Assembly (NCBI RefSeq): GCF_900188155.1
Contig: NZ_FZOG01000008.1
Location: forward strand, 62,001 to 126,000
From: Pseudomonas segetis
GTDB lineage: Bacteria > Pseudomonadota > Gammaproteobacteria > Pseudomonadales > Pseudomonadaceae
Reading direction: 5' to 3'
DNA length: 64,000 nt
A program made the translations under genes and the position numbers. How positions within the stretch are numbered: the stretch's first letter is position 1; every line of letters starts with the position of its first letter. This document shows, piece by piece, positions 8,352 to 16,183 of this stretch. Below the pieces are notes generated by a model, which saw only the letters and a program-made list of their open reading frames with translations, was not told the origin of the DNA and ran no database searches.

Positions 8352-9140
8352 TTACACGGGCGGAAGGACTGAGGAGTACATCGGCCCAGTGTAATTGATC
8401 GGCTCGCCGTTGATATCCTCAGCCATGCGGTTCTTCGCGTCCACCCAGTCTTGGAGCAAATCGACACGCTCATTGATTAGAGGGTGATTCTCCGAAGATG
8501 CTGCGACCAGGAACGCGATCGCCTGGCCTACCTCTACGCAGACCAGTAACGCGAAGTTTACGTGCCAGCTATTCTGACCATAAACGCCAGTCAGCTCGAA
8601 ACTGTGAAAGTCCTCTCCAAGCGGACCGGAGTCCTCCAGGTGATCAATCACTGACTTCCGGTTGGGGTGAGCGCCGAAGTCGATCGAGGCCTCATAGTGA
8701 GCCTGTACGTACTCGGCCATCACTGGATCGATCACCTTGAGCTCTTTTACAGCCCTTCCGACTGTAAAAGTGTCCCGACAATCCTTATGAGCTTTTTCTG
8801 AATCGTGTCGGTGAAACCAGACATCGGCCTTCGCTTCGTCACGTGCGATCAGAAACGCATAACAGGCCGACTCAAGCGCTGTACGAACAATCGGAAATGT
8901 TGACACAACATGCCCCGATAGCGCTTGCCGTACCCCGCCAAGAAGCATGGTGTAGGCGTTCATCACCAGCAGGCCGGCCGTTGGATTCACTTCGAAATCC
9001 CGGGCGAATATCTCCTCCTGAAAGATCTGATCCATCTGGTCTACCAGGCACATCAGCTGAGGCGGCTCAGCCGCATGATCCTGAGCGTTTTCAGTGGTTG
9101 CCACCAGGTAGTCCCGCAGGGTGCCGGCATTAATTTTCAT
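8352..9140 (-). CDS. Hypothetical all-helical protein, last gene of leftward operon
   Basis: A 262-residue, mostly helical soluble protein. A central region (GVRQALSGHVVSTFPIVRTA, then LESACYAFLIARDEAKADVW) resembles the helical bundles of DUF5677-like proteins, which often sit among defence genes; this is a weak resemblance by eye. A strict R-x4-6-H HEPN motif is not evident. The ATG at 9140 has GGAG 6-7 bases upstream; the preceding in-frame GTG at 9143 lacks spacing. A perfect 16-bp inverted repeat (9154-9189) sits just upstream, between this gene and the exonuclease gene. No function assigned. Confidence 0.65.
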   Translation of the reverse strand: MKINAGTLRDYLVATTENAQDHAAEPPQLMCLVDQMDQIFQEEIFARDFEVNPTAGLLVMNAYTMLLGGVRQALSGHVVSTFPIVRTALESACYAFLIARDEAKADVWFHRHDSEKAHKDCRDTFTVGRAVKELKVIDPVMAEYVQAHYEASIDFGAHPNRKSVIDHLEDSGPLGEDFHSFELTGVYGQNSWHVNFALLVCVEVGQAIAFLVAASSENHPLINERVDLLQDWVDAKNRMAEDINGEPINYTGPMYSSVLPPV

Positions 9141-9153
9141 CACGCTCCGTCCA

Positions 9154-9189
9154 TGTACGTTAAATCACAGATTTGTGATTTAACGTACA
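9154..9189. promoter_or_regulatory. Perfect 16-bp inverted repeat with 4-base loop
   Basis: TGTACGTTAAATCACA (9154-9169) is exactly mirrored by TGTGATTTAACGTACA (9174-9189) around GATT. The stem is AT-rich and has no U-tract after it on the minus strand, so a terminator is less likely than an operator or an mRNA-processing or stability hairpin. It ends 13 bp before the start codon at 9140, close enough to affect translation or to be a repressor site. Confidence 0.7.
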
Positions 9190-9199
9190 CGAAGCATCG

Positions 9200-9664
9200 T
9201 CATGCGGGATTGGATTTTTCGGCTAGTGCGGCGAGAAGGCGGGCATCTTGGAGAGCATGGTGGGGCGGCTCGTCGCCGCTGTAGTCGGCATCGAAGTCGA
9301 TGCACAGCAGCCCGGGTTGAGGTTGCACGTTGGCCGGCAACCCTGCCGGGTCGACGAGCCACAGCAGCAGAGTCCAGTCATAATCGGGAGCGTCAGTAAT
9401 GACCTCTACCGGGCCGAGCGCCTGCAGGAAAGCCAGCAGCTCGCCCCTAGCCAGCTCCGTAGTGCGCCCGTGCTTAGACAGATCAAGCTGCGGCAGAACG
9501 GTTTCCCGAACAAAATCAGAGCAATCGCTCTCATCCCAGTTGTCGGTCAACTCGGCATAAAACTCGGGGCCTTCTTGCACTACTAGGGCGAGGCTGATCA
9601 GCTTTGCCTGGTAGCGGTTGAGGCTCGTAAACTCGGTGTCCAGGTAGATGCGGCGCATCGTCAT
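9200..9664 (-). CDS. 3'-5' exonuclease, DEDDh (Rv2179c-like) type
   Basis: A 154-residue protein with the DnaQ-fold exonuclease core: IYLDTEFTSL gives Exo I (D9, E11), ITDAPDYDWTLLLWL gives the Exo II acidic region, and HHALQDARLLAAL gives Exo III (H135/H136, D140). The small size and DTEFT start match the 3'-5' exoribonuclease family represented by Rv2179c (DUF5051), which degrades single-stranded RNA or DNA ends with divalent metals. AAAGGAG lies 9 bases before the ATG at 9664, which decides the start. It is the second-last gene of a leftward operon of phage- or plasmid-type genes. Confidence 0.8.
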   Translation of the reverse strand: MTMRRIYLDTEFTSLNRYQAKLISLALVVQEGPEFYAELTDNWDESDCSDFVRETVLPQLDLSKHGRTTELARGELLAFLQALGPVEVITDAPDYDWTLLLWLVDPAGLPANVQPQPGLLCIDFDADYSGDEPPHHALQDARLLAALAEKSNPA

Positions 9665-9683
9665 CCGGGGTTGCTCCTTTGAG

Positions 9684-10025
9684 CTATGCACCGTGCATAG
9701 GTCTTTTGGCCTTCCATTCCGAGAAGGCTCGAATCAGATCCCCTTCGGGCCAGCTGCCGATTTCCACCCTCTCGTTGACCCAAGCTTGAAGCCCAGCTGA
9801 ATCGATGCCTAAGGCATCCAGAAAGGCTTTGCTACGAACTGCGGCGGCCCGTCCAGCCTGCGCGATAACTTGCTCAATGGCCAGTTCAACGGATTCCTCA
9901 GAAGGGATCACTCCGTTTTCATGGCCGCATGCGGGTGCCTCCTCCCAAGCCTTTCCCTCAGCAGACTGTGAAGCGCTTAGATCACCTTGCTTGAGCAGGC
10001 CATCAAGATTCTTGCGCTGGCTCAT
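9684..10025 (-). CDS. Hypothetical island protein, 113 residues
   Basis: A soluble protein with a low-complexity N-terminal third (KQGDLSASQSAEGKAWEEAP) and a helical C-terminal half (ESVELAIEQVIAQAGRAAAV and AFLDALGIDSAGLQAWVNER). No known motif is visible. The ATG at 10025 has GAGGTG 6 bases upstream; an in-frame GTG three codons earlier overlaps that site. It starts 23 bp after the 58-residue gene and ends 19 bp before the exonuclease start, so it belongs to the same leftward operon. Confidence 0.6.
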   Translation of the reverse strand: MSQRKNLDGLLKQGDLSASQSAEGKAWEEAPACGHENGVIPSEESVELAIEQVIAQAGRAAAVRSKAFLDALGIDSAGLQAWVNERVEIGSWPEGDLIRAFSEWKAKRPMHGA

Positions 10026-10048
10026 CGGAGACACCTCGTAGTTCGTAA

Positions 10049-10225
10049 TTAATATTCTGTGAGTTGTGATTTGATCTCTGCCAGAACGCCGATGATCCGC
10101 GCCTGCAAACGTGGATCGTGAAGTGCTGCCGCTGCTGCGACAGCTTCAGGATGGTCGACAAGAGTACGCAGCGCATCAATGTCGTTAGCGTTTAAATCGA
10201 GGCTCAATTTGATCTGGATAGTCAT
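10049..10225 (-). CDS. Small hypothetical protein, 58 residues
   Basis: The sequence MTIQIKLSLDLNANDIDAL, then DHPEAVAAAAALHDPRLQAR and IIGVLAEIKSQLTEY, suggests a short beta strand followed by two helices. Its ATG overlaps the TGA of the preceding gene (ATGA at 10222-10225), so translation is probably coupled. No family is recognised. The frame runs on upstream but that part lies inside the preceding gene and is not used. Confidence 0.6.
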   Translation of the reverse strand: MTIQIKLSLDLNANDIDALRTLVDHPEAVAAAAALHDPRLQARIIGVLAEIKSQLTEY

Positions 10226-10638
10226 CGTGCAGCACCGTGCAGATAGATCTGGATGCCGGCCGCCCGGCACTTCGCCAGCATTGCGGAATTGTCGTGGGAA
10301 AAGAGTTCGACTCGACTGCGCACACTCAGCGGGGCGTCGTCGAACAGGGCGTTTCGCAGATCCAATAAAACCGTTTCTGTCGGAGGCCACACGCTGAATA
10401 GCGCCAGGTGCCAGTTGGTGTTGCAGTCGCCAGGCAGGCCGATAGCGTGGCTCGGCACGACATAGGCAGCTGTTACAGGCACAACGAGATTGGCGATGGT
10501 CATAGCCAGGATGAAAGGGCCGGCCATGCCGTTGCCTGGGGAGGTATGCAGCTCTTCGAGTTGTGCCTCCAGGCAGGCGATCTGGTGATCCCGCATCCCC
10601 TCGGCCAGGCGCTGGATCTCGATGAGGGTGTCAAACAC
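10222..10638 (-). CDS. Hypothetical protein with a hydrophobic central segment
   Basis: A 138-residue protein starting from GTG (VFDTLIEIQRLAEGMRD). GGAGG lies 6 bases before the GTG, and the start overlaps the end of the upstream zinc-ribbon gene by 8 bp, which argues strongly for this site and against the many residues open further upstream. Residues about 38-62 (GPFILAMTIANLVVPVTAAYVVPS) are hydrophobic and could be a membrane segment or a buried core; the rest is soluble. No family recognised. Confidence 0.6.
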   Translation of the reverse strand: MFDTLIEIQRLAEGMRDHQIACLEAQLEELHTSPGNGMAGPFILAMTIANLVVPVTAAYVVPSHAIGLPGDCNTNWHLALFSVWPPTETVLLDLRNALFDDAPLSVRSRVELFSHDNSAMLAKCRAAGIQIYLHGAAR

Positions 10639-10996
10639 CGGCGACCTCCAGAGTTCGCGTCTGAGCGTGTTTCTGGCAGCGAGTGCGCAGCCAGCCGACA
10701 GGTTGGCCTTGGTCGCCGTCATGCCATAAGTGGCCATCGTCGCCACAGATCTCGCAAACCTGCAGGGAGCGATGCTCGATCGGCTGCAGCGCTTTGCGGA
10801 CATCAGGAGAGCAGGCGTTCGTGATGACGCGCAGGGAGCCAAACTTCTCTTTGATCTGGAGGATTTCGACGCCGGCCGGCAACACGGCCAGGGCCTCGCG
10901 AATCAGGTGGCGCCAGCCTCGACCGGCAGAGATTGGGGTGATAGGGCGCAGCCGCACGTCCGGGAAGTCGGCGGGGGTGATATGTAGGTCGGTCAT
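10631..10996 (-). CDS. Hypothetical protein with Cys/His zinc-ribbon-like C-terminus
   Basis: A 121-residue protein. The middle contains IKEKFGSLRVITNACSPDV and the C-terminal part reads VCEICGDDGHLWHDG, then GWLRTRCQKH. The Cys-x2-Cys and later Cys-x2-His could bind zinc. CAGGAG lies 9 bases before the ATG at 10996. The start overlaps the stop of the TOPRIM gene by one base (ATGTAATG), so the genes are translationally coupled. Proteins with this pattern occur in phages and integrative elements, generally unnamed. Function unknown. Confidence 0.65.
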   Translation of the reverse strand: MTDLHITPADFPDVRLRPITPISAGRGWRHLIREALAVLPAGVEILQIKEKFGSLRVITNACSPDVRKALQPIEHRSLQVCEICGDDGHLWHDGDQGQPVGWLRTRCQKHAQTRTLEVAGV

Positions 10997-11973
10997 TACA
11001 TAGATCTCCTGTGTGCTGCCGTCTCTTGCATCTCTTCCTCCGCCGTCGCAGGTTTCGGTGCAGCCTGCGACTGAGGGTTCTCGTCCTGCTGCTCGGGCAC
11101 TGCCTGGGGGGGCTGACTTTGCTGATGACGGCGAAGGAGGAGATCGTTGGGATCCTCGCCCTCAGTCATCCGGTAGTCGTCACGGCGATCAGCGACCTGC
11201 AGGCCGGGAGCTTGCTCGGCGAGCAGTTGCTTCAGAACTTCGGTGTGCCGAGTACCTGCATCGTCTTGGTCATAAACGAGATCGACCTGCCGAACACCGG
11301 TACGGTTGGCCAGGCCTCGCAGGGCACGGGCAGTATCCTCAGCAGGATTTCCGCCCGAGCTGACGTAGAGCGTGCGGGCGCGCTGCTCGGGGGTATCGAG
11401 CTGATACAGGCTGAGAGCGTCGAGACCGCCCTCGGCGACCTTGATTCGCTCGGGGTTCGCGCAGCTTAGGTTGGCGATGTAGACGCCCCTCTGGCTCTTC
11501 GAGAAAAGTGCCGGGCCCTCGTGCTTGCGCTCGAAGCCGGTGAATTTTCCGTCTTCGCGGACATGCGGGAAAACGGCGTTCCCGTGCCGGTCGGTGCGCC
11601 ATTTCGTCTCCGCGAGCGTCTGTTCATCAATGCCACGCGATGCGAGGAAGGCGTTGGGCTGGTCGTTGGTCTGTTTGTACTGTTTATATACCGCTGCCCG
11701 GCGGAACTCGGCCTGCAGAGCCTCCTCCTCCCGCCGCTGCTCGGCCAGTGCGTCACGCTCTGCAGTCGGCACACACTGGTACTTGGCCCCGGATTCGAAA
11801 TCACGGCCGAAGGCGATTTTCCGCAGTTCGTCGCGGGTTTCGAGGAAGCCCGCGCCGGTGGCGTGCTGATGTAGGTGGAACACATCGCCGCCGACGCCGG
11901 AGCCTTTACCGCCCTTTACGGCGATCCAGCACTCTTCACCGCGTGCGTTGGTGCGCAAAGTGATTTCGCGCAT
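10996..11973 (-). CDS. TOPRIM-domain (DUF3991-type) primase-like protein
   Basis: A 325-residue protein. The centre (LASRGIDEQTLAETKWRTD, FPHVREDGKFTGFERKHEG) matches the DUF3991 lead-in. It is followed by a TOPRIM fold with the conserved Glu in VAEGGLDALSLYQL and the DxD motif in VDLVYDQDDAG. TOPRIM enzymes bind Mg2+ and act in primases, topoisomerases or OLD-type nucleases. No zinc-binding primase domain is visible at the N-terminus, and the protein may be shortened there: it starts abruptly (MREITLRTNARGEE) with only AAGG upstream. The C-terminal 60 residues are Gln/Pro-rich. It heads a leftward operon of at least seven genes. Confidence 0.75.
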   Translation of the reverse strand: MREITLRTNARGEECWIAVKGGKGSGVGGDVFHLHQHATGAGFLETRDELRKIAFGRDFESGAKYQCVPTAERDALAEQRREEEALQAEFRRAAVYKQYKQTNDQPNAFLASRGIDEQTLAETKWRTDRHGNAVFPHVREDGKFTGFERKHEGPALFSKSQRGVYIANLSCANPERIKVAEGGLDALSLYQLDTPEQRARTLYVSSGGNPAEDTARALRGLANRTGVRQVDLVYDQDDAGTRHTEVLKQLLAEQAPGLQVADRRDDYRMTEGEDPNDLLLRRHQQSQPPQAVPEQQDENPQSQAAPKPATAEEEMQETAAHRRSM

Positions 11974-12017
11974 CGGGTCGCCTTGACGCTTAAAAATCAG
12001 AGATCCGCTTTTACGCT

Positions 12018-12440
12018 ATGTCAGCCAGCATCCTTGACGACCGCGCTGGCTATTATCGAACTCTCGAAACCAGCCAAAAAGGCACGCTGGATATCACGTC
12101 CTGGCTGCTGTGGTTTCTCAGCACGCTGCTCAAAAGCTTGGAACAAGCCCTTGCCCGCATCGACCGCGTTTTGGCCAAGGCACGCTTCTGGCAGACACAC
12201 CGCAGCCAAGCCCTGTCTGCCGAGCAAATAAAAGTACTCAACCGTTTGCTTGATGGTGGTGAACGCGGCTTTGAGGATGGTATCAGCGCCGCGCAATACC
12301 AAGCCGTGGCTAAGGTTTCAAAAGCTACCGCGACTCGACACCTGACGGACCTGCTTGCGAAGGGCTGCTTGATACGCCTGCCCAGCGGTGGCCGCAGTAC
12401 CCGCTATAAAGTGAGGTTTGACGCGGGTGGTAACACTTAG
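12018..12440 (+). pseudogene. Fic-family protein, C-terminal fragment
   Basis: The frame codes for 140 residues that match only the C-terminal part of larger Fic proteins: RAGYYRTLETSQKGTLDITSWLLWFLSTLLKSLEQAL, AKARFWQTHRSQALSAEQIK, a winged helix (KVSKATATRHLTDLLAKGCL) and GGRSTRYKVRF. The Fic core, including the HPFxxGNGR catalytic loop, is absent. The break lies at about 12018, right beside the N-terminus of the leftward TOPRIM gene, so an insertion or deletion probably removed the first two thirds. The fragment could still be translated as a DNA-binding remnant, but AMP-transfer activity is not possible. Quoted stretches are partial views of the aligned region. Confidence 0.8.
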
Positions 12441-12554
12441 CTTAAGGGTTCAGAGCGCTTAAGCACGCCCACTCGAAAGACAAACAATACTATAGTGCCA
12501 TTACGCCAGGTTCCGGTAAGATCAAGATAACCATGGTGTACAGAAGGTCAGGAA

Positions 12555-13325
12555 ATGGACTTCACCCCCATCATCGCGCAAGTCTGGGGCACGCTGAGCT
12601 GGCTGATTCCGCTCGCGTTTATCGCAGCACTGCTCAAGTCGCCTTGGTTCAAGGGCTACATCGGTGAGCAGCTGGTGCGACTATTCGCTCACCTGCAACT
12701 GGACAAGCAAACCTATCGCCGCCTGCACAATGTCACGTTGAACACGCCAGACGGCACCACGCAGATCGACCATGTATTCCTCTCGCCCTACGGCATCTTT
12801 GTGCTGGAAACCAAGAACATGAGCGGCTGGATCTTCGGCAGCGAGAATCAGGCTCAGTGGATGCAGAAATTCCCCAAGCACAGCTTCAAATTCCAGAACC
12901 CGCTGCGGCAGAACTACAAGCACCTCAAGGCGCTGGAAGCCACCCTTGCCGTTAACCCCGAGCACCTGCACTCGGTCATCACCTTTGTCGGCGGCAGCAC
13001 TTTCAAAACCGCAGTCCCAGCCAACGTCACCCAGGGCATCGGATTTATCCGCTATATCAAGTCATTCCAACAGCCGCTATTCAGCGAGGCTGAAGTCGAC
13101 GCCATGCTGCATGCCCTACAAACCGGCCGCCGCGCGCCGACCCTCGCTACCCACCGCGAGCATGTGCAAAACCTCAAGCGCCGCAGTGATCCGACAGCCG
13201 AACGGCTATGCCCGAAATGCGGCAGTGCGCTGCTGATTCGCACCCGAAAAACAGGAGCGAAGGCAGGGGAGCAGTTTTGGGGATGCTCGGGGTTTCCGAA
13301 GTGCCGGGCGGTTCAGCGTCTGTGA
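12555..13325 (+). CDS. NERD domain protein with topoisomerase-type zinc finger
   Basis: A 256-residue protein. Residues 13-27 form a hydrophobic anchor. Residues 35-140 are a NERD domain (GYIGEQLVRLF, TTQIDHVFLSPYGIFVLETKNM), whose D...ExK residues are those of the nuclease-related fold. The last 40 residues form a C4 zinc finger like those at the C-terminus of topoisomerase I (LCPKCGSALLIR, GCSGFPKCRA). The combination is common in proteobacteria and suggests DNA binding or processing; the role is not established. It is the last gene of the accessory stretch, 230 bp after the Fic remnant. Confidence 0.85.
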   Translation: MDFTPIIAQVWGTLSWLIPLAFIAALLKSPWFKGYIGEQLVRLFAHLQLDKQTYRRLHNVTLNTPDGTTQIDHVFLSPYGIFVLETKNMSGWIFGSENQAQWMQKFPKHSFKFQNPLRQNYKHLKALEATLAVNPEHLHSVITFVGGSTFKTAVPANVTQGIGFIRYIKSFQQPLFSEAEVDAMLHALQTGRRAPTLATHREHVQNLKRRSDPTAERLCPKCGSALLIRTRKTGAKAGEQFWGCSGFPKCRAVQRL

Positions 13326-13714
13326 GGAGTAGAAGAAAATTGAAAATCGTGGTCTGTCCCCTATTGCTGCACAACTGTCTGCTTCGGTCTCGAAACTGGG
13401 GCAAATTCGTACCACATAGAGCTGCTTTGTCGAGAAAGGGCTGCCTACTATAAAGAGCCCCGACAAGCGCTTAAACGTTATCCTAAGACGTGCCCCGCCA
13501 ATCCCTACTTTAGGGTGCGAATATCAAGCCAGGCCCTCAAAGGGCAGCACATCCGCTGGCCTTTATCGCTGTACCCTTAGCTTGCAGATTATGATGATGA
13601 AATATGGTCCTGATTATCACTGAGTAGGGACGAACCATGTCGTCCGCCGTCTTGAAGCAAGAACCTTGCACGGATAAGGCAGATTTGAATCTGCCCAACG
13701 TTATTCATCACCTG
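13326..13714. other. Gene-free stretch at the island edge
   Basis: About 390 bp with no convincing gene. It contains the left member of the inverted 22-bp repeat pair (13344-13365) immediately after the NERD stop codon. A 79-codon rightward frame beginning at 13637 mostly runs antisense to the nitrilase gene and has no credible ribosome-binding site. Confidence 0.5.
13344..13365 (-). repeat. 22-bp repeat, left copy (inverted relative to 17151)
   Basis: Read on the minus strand this is AATAGGGGACAGACCACG followed by ATTT. It matches 17151-17172 on the plus strand in 21 of 22 positions. Similar GGGGACAGACCACG-type words are common near transposase (Y1/RAYT-like) genes and at scars, but no transposase is present here. 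Confidence 0.7.
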
Positions 13715-14542
13715 TCACCCATACAACCCCTGCCGGCGATCCTGATGCAAATCATTACGCGCACTAATCCGCTTATTCCGCGCCTCACCAAGATTCAATG
13801 CGGCCAACAAAATCTGCTCCCCCCCTTCTTCTGCCGGCCCTGCCAGCGGATAACCATCCGCATCAACAATCACTGAACCCTGTACCCAGCCCACACCGCG
13901 CTCATGCCCGTATCGATCACACGCAGCGATAAACATTCGATTCACCGACGCATTGGCCTGAACACGAACCACTTCGGCCGGACGCTCGGTCAGTGGTCGT
14001 GGTCCATCTGGCCAGTTAACTGGTGCACAAAGTAATTCCGCCCCGGCCAGCGCCGGTAGACGCACCCACTCCGGAAATTCCAGGTCATAACAAATCAGCA
14101 TACCGATTCGCCCATGCACCGTTTCAACCACCGGCGGTGTGGCATCTCCGGCACTGAAAATTTCACTCTCGGCATCCCATAGATGCGCCTTGCGGTACAC
14201 AGCGCGTAGGCCTTGGGGGTCGATCATCGCCGCACTGTTGGCCAATTCGCCGCCGCCCAGTAGCTCACAAAAGCCGCCAACCACGACGATATTCAGTTCG
14301 CGGGCGAGTTCCATCCACAGGCGCAAGGTCGAACCTTCGGTCGTTTCTGCCAAGGACAATGCTTCGTCGCGGTCGTTGAACACGTATCCGCTCTGAACCA
14401 ACTCTGGAAGCACCACAACCTGAGCCCTTTGATGGGCCGCTGAACGAATGGCGCGTTCGGTCAATGTGCGATTGAACGCAAGGTCGCCGATTTTCGGTGC
14501 TACTTGGCAGCAGGCGACCACGGTGTTTTTGACAATTTTCAA
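13715..14542 (-). CDS. Carbon-nitrogen hydrolase (nitrilase superfamily)
   Basis: A 275-residue enzyme with the catalytic triad of the superfamily: Glu47 in VVLPELVQSGY, Lys118 in YRKAHLWD and Cys151 in LICYDLEFPEW. These enzymes hydrolyse amides, carbamoyl compounds or nitriles in the cytoplasm. Start is TTG at 14542 with GGAGG 9 bases upstream; it overlaps the stop of the permease gene (4-bp overlap), so the two are coupled. Because the partner is an NCS1 permease, the likely substrate is a ureide, pyrimidine-derived or similar amide compound; the exact substrate cannot be read from the sequence. Confidence 0.85.
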   Translation of the reverse strand: MKIVKNTVVACCQVAPKIGDLAFNRTLTERAIRSAAHQRAQVVVLPELVQSGYVFNDRDEALSLAETTEGSTLRLWMELARELNIVVVGGFCELLGGGELANSAAMIDPQGLRAVYRKAHLWDAESEIFSAGDATPPVVETVHGRIGMLICYDLEFPEWVRLPALAGAELLCAPVNWPDGPRPLTERPAEVVRVQANASVNRMFIAACDRYGHERGVGWVQGSVIVDADGYPLAGPAEEGGEQILLAALNLGEARNKRISARNDLHQDRRQGLYG

Positions 14543-16038
14543 CGTGCCGCCTCCGCACTTAATTTGCTAATGGCAAGAATATCGTTCTCGGTGATCGTGT
14601 CGATGATCCGCCATTCCGATGCGAGGTCCAGCGAACGGCTAAGCAAGTAATACGTCAGGCCCGAGACCAGCAGTCCCACCAACCAAGCGATGTCCACGCC
14701 GTCCAGCATGCGCGCCAGTGGACCGACGAACACTTCTTTGTTGGCGGCGGCATTAAAGATGTAGAAGAACGGCACCATAGCGGCGAAGCCGATCAGGTAC
14801 GAGACGATGCCGCGAAATTGCCAGGCACCATAGATGCCGTTCGGCGTGAAGAAATGAGGGATCGCGTACCGGCCTTTGCGCACGAAGAAGTAGTCCACCA
14901 GATTGACGGCGGTCCAGGGCACGAGGAAGTACAGGAGCAGGACTAAGAAGGTGTTCAACAGCGCGATGCCTTCACCTTTGATCGACAGCACGCAGGTCAA
15001 CAGAATCACGCTGATTGCGGTAATGGAAAGGACCCGAGCACGAGATGTCGGGGTGATTTTTTTGATCGAGTCAACGCCGGTCAGCAGAGTCAACATGGCG
15101 CTGTAAGTGTTGAGCGCGATGATCGGCAGGAAGCCCGCGACCGAGATAATCACTAACACATTGCCCAGACCCGGAACGATCGAAGAGCCGACCTGACTCA
15201 ACGCCACCAGCGCATCTACCGCTTTCAGCTGCTGCGCCAGCCATGCACCAAGGCCTATCATCCAGCCGCCGGACAATGAGGCACCGATGAACACGGCGGC
15301 AATCAACTTCGGCCGGCTGGTGTTTTTCGGCAGGTAGCGGGAATAGTCCGACACATAGGGCGCGTAGGAAATGTTGTAGCTGGCACCGATGGCGAACAGT
15401 GTGGCAAACGCAACCCAGCTGAAGCCAAGGTCCGTCGCCGGGGTGACCCCCTCTTGGCCAGCTCCGAACATCAGAGCTATTGTGACCAGCGCATACAGCG
15501 GCATCGTGGCCAACAACGCCCATTTGAAGGCTTTGTGCATCAGATCGTGGCCATAGATCGACAGCAGCGCGCCAATCAGCACTACCGCCACCGCGACAAT
15601 GGTCGGGTCGATACCGAACACATGTTCGAGGCCGTTCATGATCAGCGAGATGTTCACCACGTTGAAGCCGACAAACACAAACATCGTCGCCATCAAGGCC
15701 AGGATTACCCCGCGATAACCGAACTGGGCACGGGACTGGATCATTTGCGGCAGGCCCATTTCCGGACCTTGCGAGCCGTGGAAGGCCATGAAAATGGTGC
15801 CGAACATGATGCCCAGCGCACCGGCCAGCATCGTCCACAGCGCCGACAAGCCGAGGCTTGGGCCGACGAAACCGATGGAGATGGTGAAGAAGTGAAAGTT
15901 GCCGAGAAACCAGAATGGTCCCTGGCTACTGAGTTTGGCGTGACGTTCATTTTCCGGAATGTAATCAATCGAGCGGCCTTCGATGGCCAACCCGCTGCTC
16001 GCTTCAAGGGCATGCGCAGACTGTGAGGACCCTGACAT
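14539..16038 (-). CDS. NCS1-family nucleobase/cytosine-type permease
   Basis: A 499-residue membrane protein with about 12 hydrophobic segments. The N-terminal IPENERHAKLSSQGPFWFLG and the following GLSALWTMLAGALGIMFGT belong to the cytosine/purine, uracil, thiamine and allantoin transporter family. These import nucleobases or hydantoin-like compounds with Na+ or H+. AGGA lies 8-10 bases before the ATG. The leader carries an A-rich AAAAATAACAATT stretch (minus strand, about 16070-16058), a Crc/Hfq-type motif. It is divergent from the LysR gene and coupled to the nitrilase gene. Confidence 0.88.
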   Translation of the reverse strand: MSGSSQSAHALEASSGLAIEGRSIDYIPENERHAKLSSQGPFWFLGNFHFFTISIGFVGPSLGLSALWTMLAGALGIMFGTIFMAFHGSQGPEMGLPQMIQSRAQFGYRGVILALMATMFVFVGFNVVNISLIMNGLEHVFGIDPTIVAVAVVLIGALLSIYGHDLMHKAFKWALLATMPLYALVTIALMFGAGQEGVTPATDLGFSWVAFATLFAIGASYNISYAPYVSDYSRYLPKNTSRPKLIAAVFIGASLSGGWMIGLGAWLAQQLKAVDALVALSQVGSSIVPGLGNVLVIISVAGFLPIIALNTYSAMLTLLTGVDSIKKITPTSRARVLSITAISVILLTCVLSIKGEGIALLNTFLVLLLYFLVPWTAVNLVDYFFVRKGRYAIPHFFTPNGIYGAWQFRGIVSYLIGFAAMVPFFYIFNAAANKEVFVGPLARMLDGVDIAWLVGLLVSGLTYYLLSRSLDLASEWRIIDTITENDILAISKLSAEAAR

Positions 16039-16074
16039 ATGAGTATTCCTATGCTGGAATTGTTATTTTTATAG

Positions 16075-16095
16075 GCAATGCGCCGGTTTCATTGC
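16075..16095. promoter_or_regulatory. Candidate LysR operator GCAAT-N11-ATTGC
   Basis: GCAAT (16075-16079) and ATTGC (16091-16095) are separated by 11 bases, the T-N11-A geometry of LysR-type binding sites. It lies between the divergent permease and LysR genes. A second dyad, ACATAGA-N6-TCTATGT at 16144-16163, ends 20 bp before the LysR start codon and may serve autoregulation. Confidence 0.5.
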
Positions 16096-16183
16096 AATGT
16101 AGGGCGTTGATCTGGCCGGTAAAATATCGCAGCCGCACTGTTTACATAGATCCACGTCTATGTGAAGAACTTCGGAGAAACAC

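Noticed and set aside
13637..13876. 79-residue plus-strand frame after the NERD gene
   Set aside because: Two thirds are antisense to the nitrilase gene, and the start lacks support.
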